Origin: UBA10324 sp038326325
Lineage (GTDB): Bacteria > Bacteroidota > Bacteroidia > Chitinophagales > UBA10324
DNA length: 64,000 bases
Direction: 5' to 3'
NCBI GenBank assembly: GCA_038326325.1
Contig: JBBQJW010000012.1
Location: forward strand, 1-64,000
The notes under the pieces: model-generated
What the model was told of the DNA's origin: nothing
The model's input: only the letters and a program-made list of their open reading frames with translations
Databases searched by the model: none
Part shown: positions 9,083 to 17,931 of the stretch, piece after piece
How the letters are laid out: each line of letters opens with the position of its first letter
Numbering within the stretch: position 1 is the stretch's first letter
Translations under genes and position numbers: made by a program

Positions 9083-10876
9083 TTAAATCAACATCAATTT
9101 CCCTTTGAAATTTTTCTTGCCTTGAAAACTGATGATATAAATTCCGCCGAAAGCATTTATTAAACTAACGCGATTATCCGTTGCTGTAACAGTCTGACAG
9201 TAAATTATTCTTCCCATTAAATCCTGAATAGTTAAAACTCCTTTTGCTTCCGGAGTAATAACATGAAACATATTATTTGCTGTAACAGGGTTTGGATAAA
9301 CAGAAAGAAGATTTAATTCGTCGCTTAAATTATTTTCTATTCCTTCTTGTGGAGCGAGTTCATAAGCACCGATTTCTATTGTGCCATTTATTCTTTGATT
9401 GCCTGCATAATCAATTGCTGCAGTAAAACATCCGACTGTATCACCCTGACTGTTGCAGGGGGAAGTATTAAGCAAATTAAAATCAGCAGTTAATGCACTT
9501 ATAGTGTAATCATTATTTAGAGTTGGGGAAACCATGCCGGGCGTGGTACCGATCACATTATGGTTTGTTGGGCCAACTAAAGTAAATGTTGTAGATGTAG
9601 TTAACACTGAGCTATAAGCGGCGGGTAAATAATTGTAATCGAGTTTTATTTTGTTGGCCGACATTACAAAAATTATCAAGTTTGTATCCACGACTCCGGC
9701 CGTTGATTTCGAAAAGAAAATATTATTCTTCATATATACCTCCGACATCGGGTCATTGATGAGCACTGCTTTTCCAAGTGTGTTGGGAGTGAAATTGTTT
9801 ATGATATCATTATTTGAAATAGTTGCTCGGGCGTGGTAAACATAAATTCCTCCTCCGCCAAAAGCCGTAAAATTATTTGCGATAATATTATTGCGAACGA
9901 TGTAATAAGTATCAGTAAAATCTACCGCCCCTTCGTTGTGCGAAAGATGAATGCCACCGCCACCGCCCGTGAGTCCGCAATTGGCACTTGTTTGCTGGTT
10001 GTTGCAAATCAAATTGTTTTCAATAGTTACATGACCGGAGCGACAACCTACTGCAGCCAACTGTTCACACACATTATTGTAAACTTTATTTCCACGAACA
10101 ATAACATTACCAATTGAAATTTTAATTGGTGCATTATCATAAATCATTTCGTTATCATGTACTTCATTATTTTCAATCAGTAAATTATTCCACACCGCCC
10201 AGATACCAGAGCCGAGATGGTTGTTGCCGATTTCTGAATTTAAAATTTGTGTGTAGCCACCGGTATTTGTGGTTCGAATAATTCCATTACTTGAATAATT
10301 ATCTGTAACAGTGCATCCATTAAATTCAATGGTATCACCCGCATGATAAAGTGCGAGGTTAACAGTAGGGTCAGCGAGGTTCGCCCCAACTCCACTGTGA
10401 TTATGAGTGAAAGTGCAGTTCAGAATTTTCAAACTGCGAAAGCAAGTAAAGGCATTCACAGTATAAACGAGATAAGGAAAACCATATTTCTGATCTTTAA
10501 CAGTGCAATATTGGAATATAGAATTATCTGCGGCTCCGTTATTATCAAAGAAATGCACACCATTCCATCCACCAGCAGTAGTAGTTTGATTGCTCCATCC
10601 TGTTGTATCGGTCGCTTCAAAAACTATCGGCAAACTCTGTGTTCCGGCAGCGATTAACTGCCCATCAACAACAAGTTTTGTTGTTGGAACAAACTTCACA
10701 TCCACTCCCGGTTCAATGGTTAAGCTCTGCCCCACAGGAATATTAATATAGTTCTGAACCAAGTAGGGCGAACCTGACAAAGTCCATGTTCCTGAAACAG
10801 TTGTTGTAGTAATAGTTGTTTGGGCTGTTACACTTGCGCTAACGACGATCAATAGAAAGAGTAAAAATTTATTCAT
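9083..10876 (-). CDS. Secreted right-handed beta-helix protein with T9SS type A domain
   Basis: 597 residues. A signal peptide (MNKFLLFLLIVVSASVTAQ) is followed by a segment of ~90 residues with GQSLTIEPGVDVKF, typical of the opening of parallel beta-helix proteins, and then by many short NNxIxxN repeats (about residues 130-440, e.g. IENNLICNN, VRNNIIANN, ISNNDIINN) that form the coils of a right-handed beta helix. The last ~80 residues carry VYPNPVTANN and GGIYIISFQGKK, a T9SS type A sorting domain. Such proteins are often polysaccharide lyases or surface adhesins; no catalytic signature is recognisable, so activity is not assigned. Confidence 0.87.
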   Translation of the reverse strand: MNKFLLFLLIVVSASVTAQTTITTTTVSGTWTLSGSPYLVQNYINIPVGQSLTIEPGVDVKFVPTTKLVVDGQLIAAGTQSLPIVFEATDTTGWSNQTTTAGGWNGVHFFDNNGAADNSIFQYCTVKDQKYGFPYLVYTVNAFTCFRSLKILNCTFTHNHSGVGANLADPTVNLALYHAGDTIEFNGCTVTDNYSSNGIIRTTNTGGYTQILNSEIGNNHLGSGIWAVWNNLLIENNEVHDNEMIYDNAPIKISIGNVIVRGNKVYNNVCEQLAAVGCRSGHVTIENNLICNNQQTSANCGLTGGGGGIHLSHNEGAVDFTDTYYIVRNNIIANNFTAFGGGGIYVYHARATISNNDIINNFTPNTLGKAVLINDPMSEVYMKNNIFFSKSTAGVVDTNLIIFVMSANKIKLDYNYLPAAYSSVLTTSTTFTLVGPTNHNVIGTTPGMVSPTLNNDYTISALTADFNLLNTSPCNSQGDTVGCFTAAIDYAGNQRINGTIEIGAYELAPQEGIENNLSDELNLLSVYPNPVTANNMFHVITPEAKGVLTIQDLMGRIIYCQTVTATDNRVSLINAFGGIYIISFQGKKNFKGKLMLI

Positions 10877-11004
10877 GATTAGTTCTTTAAGGTTTTGAAA
10901 ATATTCTGATGTAATAATACTTGATTGCTGAAGCAGAGATTATTTTTTGTTTTTTAAATATTACTCCCTCACAATTGTCCGATCAAAACTGTTACAGTGA
11001 GAAA

Positions 11005-12279
11005 CTAATTTATAAAATCAAACCCCGTATAAGGTCGCAGCACATCGGGAATGCGAATACCCTCTTCACTTGTTTGATTATTTTCTAATAAAGCGGCGAC
11101 GATTCTCGGCAACGCGAGAGCGCTGCCGTTGAGAGTATGTGCGAGATTAATTTTTCCGTTCTTGTCTTTGTATCGCAACTTCATTCTGTTTGATTGAAAA
11201 GTTTCGAAATTGGAAACAGAACTCACCTCTAGCCATTTTTTTTGCGCCGCCGAATAAACTTCAAAATCGTAAGTGAGCGCCGAAGCGAAGCTCATATCGC
11301 CGCCGCACAGGCGAAGAATGCGGTATTTCAACCCGAGCGACTTCACCAACTCCTCTACATGGCTCACCATTTTCTCAAGTGTAACATACGAGCGATAGGG
11401 ATGTTCGAGTTGAACAATCTCCACCTTGTCAAACTGATGCAGGCGATTTAACCCTCGCACATCTTTTCCATACGAACCCGCTTCGCGACGAAAGCATTGC
11501 GAGTATGCGCACATCTTCACCGGCAATTCCTCTTCCTTCAACAACACATCACGATAAATATTCGTGACCGGAACTTCAGCGGTCGGAATCAGGTAGTAAC
11601 CATCTTCATTCATAAAATACATCTGACCATCCTTGTCGGGCAACTGACCGGTCGCATATCCCGAATCGGCATTCACCATCAGGGGTGGTTGAATTTCCAG
11701 AAAGCCCGCCGCAATCGCGCGGTCTAAAAAGAAACTGATGAGCGCGCGCTGCAACTTCGCACCCTTACCCATATAAACAGGAAACCCCGCTCCCGTTATT
11801 TTATTTCCCAATTCAAAACTGATAAGGTTGTATTGAGTGGTGAGTTCCCAGTGAGGTTTCGCGTCGGCTTTTAAAACAGGTTCGTCACCCCCTTCGCGCA
11901 CGACTACATTTTCTTCGGGCGTTCTTCCGGCAGGCACGCTCGCGTGTGGCAGGTTCGGCACGCGCACCAGCAAGTCGTGTAACACTTTTTCGAAGTGCGA
12001 TTTTTTCTCTTCGAGTTGCTTCGCCTGTTCCTTCAGTGTAACAGTTTCAAATTTCTTAGCTTCGGCTTCCGCATTTTTTTTCTGCGCCATCAGAGCACCA
12101 ATCTCTTTCGATACCACATTCAATTTCGCGAGCGTATTATCCAATTCTGTTTGCGCTTTTTTGCGCTCGGTGTCGTTGGCGATAATGTCTTCAATAATTT
12201 TTGTTCCATCGAAATGCTTAATGGCGAGACGGGCGAGCACCTCTTCTGTGTTATTCTGAATATGGGCTAACTGTAACAT
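11005..12279 (-). CDS. serS: Seryl-tRNA synthetase
   Basis: 424 residues, normal length. It charges tRNA-Ser (and selenocysteine tRNA where present). Residues ~1-110 form the long antiparallel coiled-coil arm rich in Lys/Glu. Class II motifs follow: motif 2 with FRREAGSYGKDVRGLNR and motif 3 with GSALALPRIVAALLENNQ. The start at MLQLAHIQNN agrees with the family. A single gene with a 430-bp gap to rho upstream. Confidence 0.97.
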   Translation of the reverse strand: MLQLAHIQNNTEEVLARLAIKHFDGTKIIEDIIANDTERKKAQTELDNTLAKLNVVSKEIGALMAQKKNAEAEAKKFETVTLKEQAKQLEEKKSHFEKVLHDLLVRVPNLPHASVPAGRTPEENVVVREGGDEPVLKADAKPHWELTTQYNLISFELGNKITGAGFPVYMGKGAKLQRALISFFLDRAIAAGFLEIQPPLMVNADSGYATGQLPDKDGQMYFMNEDGYYLIPTAEVPVTNIYRDVLLKEEELPVKMCAYSQCFRREAGSYGKDVRGLNRLHQFDKVEIVQLEHPYRSYVTLEKMVSHVEELVKSLGLKYRILRLCGGDMSFASALTYDFEVYSAAQKKWLEVSSVSNFETFQSNRMKLRYKDKNGKINLAHTLNGSALALPRIVAALLENNQTSEEGIRIPDVLRPYTGFDFIN

Positions 12280-12708
12280 AATGGCTGAAAAATTTTTGGC
12301 GAAGATAATTTTAAAACGAAGTGAAGAAAGGTGAATTGGAAATGAGTAAGATTATTTCCAGCTCATTGAAAGAACGACCAAAAAATATTTGCTCTTTTAA
12401 ACCCTCTGATTACCTTTACCCCATCAACCGTTCTGTTCAGGTTGCTGAGTCGAAATTTTCCAAACCGTATTTACTACTCCGAGTTTTCTTGTTCAGGCTT
12501 CTTTCTAAATAATAATCACAATCAAAATAAAAGGGACTTTCTGAAAATTGTCCTACCCTTCTCAAAAAAACTTTCATTCAAATTTCCTTTTCCCAATGGA
12601 GAAAGTACCTGAAGGACGAATGAGGTTTGATAAGGATTAAGGTAGAGGAAAAAAATTCAAATCAATTTTCATACAAGCCCATAAACAACATCTTTTACTG
12701 TTGACATT
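12280..12708. other. Intergenic region between serS and rho
   Basis: About 430 bases without a convincing gene. A 63-codon plus-strand frame at 12321-12512 has no recognisable motif or homology, and no clear TAnnTTTG element is seen. It probably holds the divergent control regions of serS and rho. No hairpin strong enough to call a terminator or attenuator was noticed. Confidence 0.5.
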
Positions 12709-14514
12709 ATGTACGACATTTTACAACTGAACGACATGCTCGTTCCCGAACTGCACGATATTGCAGAAAAACTAAAACTTGCTGACCACAAAAAATTGTC
12801 GAAGCAAGATTTGATTTACAAAATCCTGGACAAGCAAGCCGTATCGCCCGAACTGTCTGGTGGAAAAACCGCTGAACCTTCCGACGAAAAAAAGCGAAAG
12901 CCCCGCACTAAAAAAGCGGACGCTGTAGAGGCCGACAATGAAGAAAAACCGAAAGAGAAGGAAAAGAAAACTCACGCCGCCGCCGGACAAAAGGAAGATG
13001 ACACATCTCGGACCTTAAGTCGCGAGAAAAAAGAAAAACCAGTTCCGGTACATAAGGATGAAACATCCCGGACCTCAAGTCGGGAGAAAAAAGAAACTCC
13101 TCCGGCGGTTGAATATCCATCAACACCATCGTACTCCGATGGAATTATAACCGTTGATTTATCTGGCGGCGCTTCATTCAATTACAATCCTGATTCGCGC
13201 CGCGAAGAACCGCAACGGCAGTATGAAAAACCTGTTACACCTGTAGCCGTTCCGGTTCAGGCGCCACAAGCGGCGCAACAACCCGCGCCCGTCGCTCCAA
13301 CTGTTACACCCCCCGCGCAACCTCAACAACAAGCGCCGCCACAACAATTTCAACCGCAAAAACAATTTCAGCAAAAACAACCCGCTTTCAATGTTGACTT
13401 AGACGGAGTGGTAAGTTCAGAGGGAGTGCTTGAAATTCTTATTGACGGTTATGGATTCCTTCGTTCATCGGATTACAATTATTTATCGTCACCCGATGAT
13501 GTGTATGTTTCTCCGGCGCAAATAAAATTATTCGGAATAAGAACCGGCGACACCGTTGTAGGAACCATCGCTCCGCCGAAAGAAGGAGAAAAATATTTTA
13601 AACTCATTCGCGTGGATTCCGTGAACGGAAAAACTCCCGCCGACATTCGCGACCGCGTTCCATTTGATTATCTGAAACCATTATTCCCCGACGAAAAATT
13701 AAATCTGTGCGATGTACCGAATAATTATTCGTCGCGCGTAATGGATTTGTTCACTCCGATAGGTAAAGGTCAGCGTGGATTAATAGTGGCGCAACCGAAA
13801 ACCGGGAAAACCATGTTGCTGAAGGAAGTCGCGAATTCCATCGCGAAAAATCATCCTGAAGTTTACCTGATTGTTCTGCTCGTTGATGAAAGACCCGAGG
13901 AGGTAACCGACATGGAGCGCAGTGTTCGCGCCGAAGTGATCGCTTCCACTTTTGACGAGCCAGCTGACAAACATGTGAAAGTCGCCGCCATCGCCTTGGA
14001 AAAAGCGAAGCGCATGGTGGAATGCGGACACGATGTGGTGATTCTTCTTGATTCAATAACACGACTCGCTCGTGCGCACAACACGACCGCACCTTCTTCC
14101 GGAAAAGTTTTATCCGGTGGAGTGGAAGCGAATGCGCTTCATAAGCCAAAACAATTTTTTGGCGCCGCCCGAAATATCGAAGGCGGTGGCTCGCTCACCA
14201 TTCTCGCAACGGCGTTGATTGACACCGGTTCGAAAATGGATGAAGTTATTTTTGAAGAGTTCAAAGGAACCGGAAACATGGAACTGCAACTCGACCGAAA
14301 ACTTTCGAACAAAAGAATTTTCCCATCCATTGATGTGATCGCATCAGGCACTCGTCGTGAAGATTTATTGCTCGACAAGGAAGCCTTGCAGCGCATGTGG
14401 ATTCTCCGTAATCACCTTGCTGATATGACCGCCGAAGAGGCGATGAAGTTTTTACTCGACCAGATGAAGGGTACAAAAAGCAACGAAGAATTCCTCATTA
14501 CAATGAATAGATAA
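12709..14514 (+). CDS. rho: Transcription termination factor Rho
   Basis: 601 residues, longer than the ~420 of E. coli because of a large insert typical of Bacteroidota. Order: an N-terminal Rho_N/SAP-like helical module (1-45); a low-complexity charged then Pro/Gln-rich linker (~50-227) containing a duplicated RTxSREKKExP unit; the cold-shock RNA-binding domain with ILIDGYGFLR (239-305); and the RecA-type motor with Walker A QPKTGKT (362-368), LIVLLVDERPEEVTDM and the LLDSITRLARAHN segment. It is a hexameric RNA helicase ending transcription at non-hairpin sites. It is followed by rpmH with a 73-bp gap. Confidence 0.97.
   Translation: MYDILQLNDMLVPELHDIAEKLKLADHKKLSKQDLIYKILDKQAVSPELSGGKTAEPSDEKKRKPRTKKADAVEADNEEKPKEKEKKTHAAAGQKEDDTSRTLSREKKEKPVPVHKDETSRTSSREKKETPPAVEYPSTPSYSDGIITVDLSGGASFNYNPDSRREEPQRQYEKPVTPVAVPVQAPQAAQQPAPVAPTVTPPAQPQQQAPPQQFQPQKQFQQKQPAFNVDLDGVVSSEGVLEILIDGYGFLRSSDYNYLSSPDDVYVSPAQIKLFGIRTGDTVVGTIAPPKEGEKYFKLIRVDSVNGKTPADIRDRVPFDYLKPLFPDEKLNLCDVPNNYSSRVMDLFTPIGKGQRGLIVAQPKTGKTMLLKEVANSIAKNHPEVYLIVLLVDERPEEVTDMERSVRAEVIASTFDEPADKHVKVAAIALEKAKRMVECGHDVVILLDSITRLARAHNTTAPSSGKVLSGGVEANALHKPKQFFGAARNIEGGGSLTILATALIDTGSKMDEVIFEEFKGTGNMELQLDRKLSNKRIFPSIDVIASGTRREDLLLDKEALQRMWILRNHLADMTAEEAMKFLLDQMKGTKSNEEFLITMNR
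12997..13100 (+). repeat. Duplicated 44-bp palindromic unit inside rho
   Basis: Two copies, 12997-13040 and 13057-13100, lie exactly 60 bp (20 codons) apart and differ at about six positions. Each carries an inverted repeat around a GACCTNAAGTC core; the outer arms are TCTC/GAGA in copy 1 and TCCC/GGGA in copy 2, so the difference is compensatory. The palindromes resemble REP-type DNA translated in frame within the disordered Rho linker. Confidence 0.7.
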
Positions 14515-14587
14515 ATTGCATGTGGAAATGTGGGAAACTTCACACATATTTGCACCCCTAATTTTTTGAAGGCATAAACTACGATAC

Positions 14588-14746
14588 ATGAAAAGGACCT
14601 ATCAACCATCAAACCGCAAACGCAAAAACAAGCACGGCTTCCGCAAGCGCATGAAAAGCAAGGAAGGTCAGTCAGTTATAAAAGCCCGCCGTCGTCAGGG
14701 TCGTAAGAAACTCACCGTTTCAAGCGAGAAGAAACTGAAAGGATAA
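14588..14746 (+). CDS. rpmH: 50S ribosomal protein L34
   Basis: 52 residues, a short gene that is easily missed. It starts MKRTYQPSNRKRKNKHGFRK, the almost invariant L34 signature, continues RMKSKEG and RRRQGRKKLTVS, and is very basic. L34 binds 23S rRNA in the large subunit. It lies 10 bases upstream of rnpA in the classical rpmH-rnpA pair and 73 bases downstream of rho, so its promoter probably lies in that short gap. Confidence 0.98.
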   Translation: MKRTYQPSNRKRKNKHGFRKRMKSKEGQSVIKARRRQGRKKLTVSSEKKLKG

Positions 14747-14756
14747 AAATTTTCTG

Positions 14757-15167
14757 ATGGCAGGCGCATTCAATCGCCGCCCCGCCTCTCCGCAATCATT
14801 CGGCAAAGCAGAGCGGCTCAATTCTAAAAAGTTAATGGACGAACTCTTCAAAAAGGGTTCGTCTTTTGTTTTATATCCATTCAGGGTTTATTGGATGAAA
14901 CACGAACAACAAGTTCCCTCACAAATGCAGATTCTTATGGGCGCTTCGAAAAAAAATTTCGCGCGAGCGGTTGACCGTAATCGAGTGAAGCGACTGATGC
15001 GCGAATCGTATCGGAAAAATAAAAACACACTCACTGTTACACTTCCCACCAATCCGAAAAATCTCGCCGTGGCATTTCTCTTCTCCGATAAAAAATTACC
15101 TGAGTATCAATTCGTCGAACAAAAAATGATCGCCGCACTCACCATGCTGTCCGAAAAAATAAAATGA
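14757..15167 (+). CDS. rnpA: Ribonuclease P protein component
   Basis: 136 residues. It is the protein subunit that helps the RNase P RNA remove 5' leaders from pre-tRNA. The hallmark RNR-like motif is present as FARAVDRNRVKRLMRESYR (about residues 62-80) and the upstream FxLYPFRVYW strand also fits. The start codon is the first in frame after rpmH. Its last four bases overlap the yidD start (ATGA arrangement), implying translational coupling. The RNase P RNA gene itself is not in the window. Confidence 0.95.
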   Translation: MAGAFNRRPASPQSFGKAERLNSKKLMDELFKKGSSFVLYPFRVYWMKHEQQVPSQMQILMGASKKNFARAVDRNRVKRLMRESYRKNKNTLTVTLPTNPKNLAVAFLFSDKKLPEYQFVEQKMIAALTMLSEKIK

Positions 15168-15388
15168 TTTCAAAAGCGTTCAGTTGGTTTTTTATTCTGC
15201 TCATCAAATTTTATAAGCAAGCCATCTCTCCATGGCTCATGCCCGCTTGCCGTTACACTCCCACCTGCAGCGAATACGGAATCGAAGCCATAAAAAAATA
15301 CGGCGCCTTCAAAGGCGGGTGGATGGCAATAAAAAGAATAGCAAGGTGTAATCCTTGGGGTGGTCATGGGCACGACCCTGTGAAATGA
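15164..15388 (+). CDS. yidD: Membrane protein insertion efficiency factor YidD
   Basis: 74 residues, typical length. The signature LIKFYKQAISPW, CRYTPTCSEYG (two conserved Cys), then GGWMAIKRIARCNPWGGHG is complete, with a third Cys before NPWGGHG. YidD is a small membrane-associated factor that assists YidC. It overlaps rnpA by four bases. YidC is not found downstream; a toxin-antitoxin pair follows instead. Confidence 0.95.
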   Translation: MISKAFSWFFILLIKFYKQAISPWLMPACRYTPTCSEYGIEAIKKYGAFKGGWMAIKRIARCNPWGGHGHDPVK

Positions 15389-15430
15389 AAATTGATATTG
15401 TAAATTAATAGTGTAATTAACAAATAGAAT

Positions 15431-15438
15431 TATATTTG
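15431..15438 (+). promoter_or_regulatory. TAnnTTTG -7 element of the toxin-antitoxin pair
   Basis: TATATTTG lies 18 bases before the antitoxin ATG at 15457. No well-spaced TTG -33 box is visible. It also overlaps the TTG codon at 15436, which argues against that codon as a start. Confidence 0.55.
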
Positions 15439-15456
15439 CATTCAATAAATATAGAC

Positions 15457-15699
15457 ATGCAAAAACAAATTACCTTCACAAGCACATTGCCTGAAAAAAT
15501 TATTGTAGAGTTGAATCACTTTGCTGAGTCTTTGAAAACAAAGAAGAATAAAATTATAGAGAATGCACTCCTGAAATATTTTGAAGAGAATAGAAAAAAT
15601 GAATTCATTCAATCATACAAGCGAGCGAATAATGATGACGAAATGATTTCTTTGGCTGAAGAGGGAATTGAAGATTATTTAAAACTCCTTGATAAATGA
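15457..15699 (+). CDS. Ribbon-helix-helix type antitoxin (partner of MazF-like toxin)
   Basis: 80 residues from ATG. The first ~45 residues, MQKQITFTSTLPEKIIVELN then a helix and KKNKIIENALLKYF, show the short beta strand plus two helices of a ribbon-helix-helix DNA-binding domain; the acidic C-terminal tail (DDEMISLAEEGIEDYLKLL) is suited to wrap and block the toxin. It overlaps the toxin start by four bases. As in other such pairs it probably represses its own promoter, which lies directly upstream. The specific family name cannot be given with confidence. Confidence 0.8.
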   Translation: MQKQITFTSTLPEKIIVELNHFAESLKTKKNKIIENALLKYFEENRKNEFIQSYKRANNDDEMISLAEEGIEDYLKLLDK

Positions 15700-16028
15700 A
15701 ACAGTGCGAAATCTGGTATGCTAACTTGAATCCAATAAAAGGGAGAGAACAAAGGGGGATAAGACCTGTTGTAATTGTAAGTGGAAATTCAATGAATGAG
15801 CACATGGATATTTGTATCGTGTGTCCGCTTACATCTAAAATAAAACAATATGCTGGATGCGTTATTTTGAAGAAAGATAAAACAAACGGATTAAAAGAGG
15901 ACTCAGAAATTATCACTTTTCAAATCAGAACAATTGCAAAGGAAAGATTGACAAAAAAAATTGGCGAGATAACTTCTGCCCAATTAAAAACTCTGAAACA
16001 GGGATTGATTGAAGTGTTACACTATTAG
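15696..16028 (+). CDS. MazF/PemK-family mRNA interferase toxin
   Basis: 110 residues. The family core is clear: EIWYANLNPIKGREQRGIRPVVIVSG, quoted here as GREQRGIRPVVIVS (residues ~16-29), CIVCPLTSK (~39-47) and a late ITFQIRTIAKERL strand-helix. MazF toxins cut RNA at short sequences to slow growth when the antitoxin decays. Gene order antitoxin-toxin with ATGA overlap is canonical. The pair lies between yidD and the S41 protease, genes that I recall as neighbours in many Bacteroidota, so it is probably an insertion. Confidence 0.88.
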   Translation: MKQCEIWYANLNPIKGREQRGIRPVVIVSGNSMNEHMDICIVCPLTSKIKQYAGCVILKKDKTNGLKEDSEIITFQIRTIAKERLTKKIGEITSAQLKTLKQGLIEVLHY

Positions 16029-16140
16029 TTTTATTCTTTTAATGTCAGTCAGTCAAAAAATCAAATTCAAAAATTTTATTTTCCGTTACATACTTTCATC
16101 GCATAATTTCGTTACTCATTAAAACAAAATCTACACGCAC

Positions 16141-17793
16141 ATGCGCAAACTAAAAAGGTGGTCACTCATTCTTGCGCTCTCCCTCTCAGTTCTCATTCCT
16201 CTCGCGTTCGTAACCGACAACCTGTTCGAGGTCTCGAAGAACCTCGACATATTCGCCACACTCTACAAAGAGGTTAATACTTATTATGTAGATGACATTG
16301 ACCCGTCGAAATTCATGCGCACCGGCATTGATGCCATGCTCAATTCGCTCGACCCTTACACAAATTATATTTCCGAAGCGGAGATAGAAGGTTTCCGTTT
16401 TCAAACAACAGGAAAGTACGGAGGCATTGGCGCCACCATTCGCAAGTCGGGCGATTACATCGCTATCGCTGAACCGTACGAAGGTTTCGCCGCATACAAA
16501 GCCGGACTCATGGCGGGCGATGTGATTTTAGAAATTGATGGAAAGACAACAAAAGGAAAAACCACCGACGATATGAGCACCATTTTAAAGGGCTCACCCG
16601 GCACAACAATTAAAATGCTGATTCAAAGACCAGGAGATAAAAACACGATGGTGAAAGAATTTCCGAGAGAAGAAATTAAAATCAACTCTGTTCCCTATCA
16701 TGGAATGCTGAATAAAGATATTGGTTACATACGACTGTCACAGTTCACCGAGCAATGCGGAAAAGATGTGGCTGACGCGCTGAAAGATTTAGAGAAAAAT
16801 AATCAACTGAAAGGAGTCGTATTCGATTTGCGCGGCAACCCCGGTGGGTTATTGAATGAAGCGGTTAACATCGTGAATGTATTTGTAGATAAAGGACAAC
16901 TCGTTGTGAAGACAAAAGGAAAAGTCGCCGAGTGGGATAAAGAATACAAAGCATTGAACGATGCGATTGATACAAAAATTCCTGTGGTGATTTTAGCGAA
17001 CAGTGGTTCCGCTTCAGCATCTGAAATTGTGAGCGGCGCCTTGCAGGATTTAGATCGTGGAGTAATTGTCGGACAAAAAACTTACGGCAAAGGTTTGGTG
17101 CAAACCACCCGACAGTTGAGTTACGGAACGCAATTGAAAGTTACGACTGCGCATTATTTCACCCCTTCGGGAAGATGTATTCAGGCATTGGATTACGCTC
17201 ACAGAAATGAAGATGGAAGTGTTGGGAAAATTGCGGACTCATTAAAAACTCCTTTCAAAACAAAGGACGGAAGAACAGTATATGATGGTGGCGGAGTTGA
17301 CCCCGATATTTTATTGGATGCGCCAAAGTACAGCCCGATTTCAAAAAGTTTGATTGAGAAAAATTTAATTTTTGATTTTGCTACGCAGTATCGTCAGCAA
17401 CACGATTCAATTATGAATGCAAAAGATTTTAAACTCAGCGACGCTGACTGGAATGCATTTCAGAATTATATAAAAGACAAACCATACGATTACACAACGA
17501 AAACCGAAGAGGCATTGAAGCTGCTACAGAAAAATGCTGAAAGTGAAAAGTACATTGATGCCATTCAATCTGATTACGATGTAATCAAAAATAAAATCAG
17601 TCACGACAAAGATCAGGATTTGGTGAAGAACAAGGATGAAATCATGAAACTGTTACAGCAGGAAATTGTCGCTCGTTATTATTTTCAGAACGGAAGAATA
17701 TTGAATGCGCTGCAAAACGACCCCGAAGTTTTAAAAGCGATTGATGTGATTAACGATCAGGCGCTTTATAATTCAACTTTGCAGGCGAAATAA
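16141..17793 (+). CDS. S41 family carboxy-terminal processing protease (CtpA-like)
   Basis: 550 residues. An N-terminal membrane anchor (about residues 9-26) places it in the periplasm. A PDZ domain (~90-175, with GGIGATI and AGLMAGDVILEIDGK) precedes the S41 catalytic domain with LRGNPGGLLNEAV, the nucleophile segment NSGSASASEIVSGAL and the lysine segment VGQKTYGKGLVQT. A C-terminal helical region of ~170 residues follows. Such proteases trim or degrade periplasmic and membrane proteins from their C-termini. A hairpin terminator follows the stop. Confidence 0.93.
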   Translation: MRKLKRWSLILALSLSVLIPLAFVTDNLFEVSKNLDIFATLYKEVNTYYVDDIDPSKFMRTGIDAMLNSLDPYTNYISEAEIEGFRFQTTGKYGGIGATIRKSGDYIAIAEPYEGFAAYKAGLMAGDVILEIDGKTTKGKTTDDMSTILKGSPGTTIKMLIQRPGDKNTMVKEFPREEIKINSVPYHGMLNKDIGYIRLSQFTEQCGKDVADALKDLEKNNQLKGVVFDLRGNPGGLLNEAVNIVNVFVDKGQLVVKTKGKVAEWDKEYKALNDAIDTKIPVVILANSGSASASEIVSGALQDLDRGVIVGQKTYGKGLVQTTRQLSYGTQLKVTTAHYFTPSGRCIQALDYAHRNEDGSVGKIADSLKTPFKTKDGRTVYDGGGVDPDILLDAPKYSPISKSLIEKNLIFDFATQYRQQHDSIMNAKDFKLSDADWNAFQNYIKDKPYDYTTKTEEALKLLQKNAESEKYIDAIQSDYDVIKNKISHDKDQDLVKNKDEIMKLLQQEIVARYYFQNGRILNALQNDPEVLKAIDVINDQALYNSTLQAK

Positions 17794-17813
17794 AATTAGG
17801 CGAAACACATTAT

Positions 17814-17841
17814 CCTGAAATAAAGTCTGTTTCAGGTTTTT
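17814..17841 (+). terminator. Rho-independent terminator after the S41 protease
   Basis: A 7-bp stem CCTGAAA / TTTCAGG (17814-17820 with 17830-17836) with a 9-nt loop is followed by a run of T. It sits 21 bases after the stop codon. Confidence 0.75.
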
Positions 17842-17901
17842 CAAAAAACTGCTCTAAGCATTATTTTGAGTCTTAATTTCAAGTTCTGTCAATTCAAAAA
17901 T

Positions 17902-17909
17902 TATATTTG
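17902..17909 (+). promoter_or_regulatory. TAnnTTTG -7 element of the methyltransferase gene
   Basis: TATATTTG occurs 22 bases before the ATG at 17932 and just after the preceding terminator, matching the Bacteroidota -7 consensus. A -33 TTG is not clear. Confidence 0.55.
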
Positions 17910-17931
17910 TCAAAATTCTAAAAAGAAATAT

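Noticed and set aside
12321..12512. 63-codon plus-strand frame between serS and rho
   Set aside because: No recognisable motif, signal or membrane segment, no promoter element and no partner gene; likely chance.
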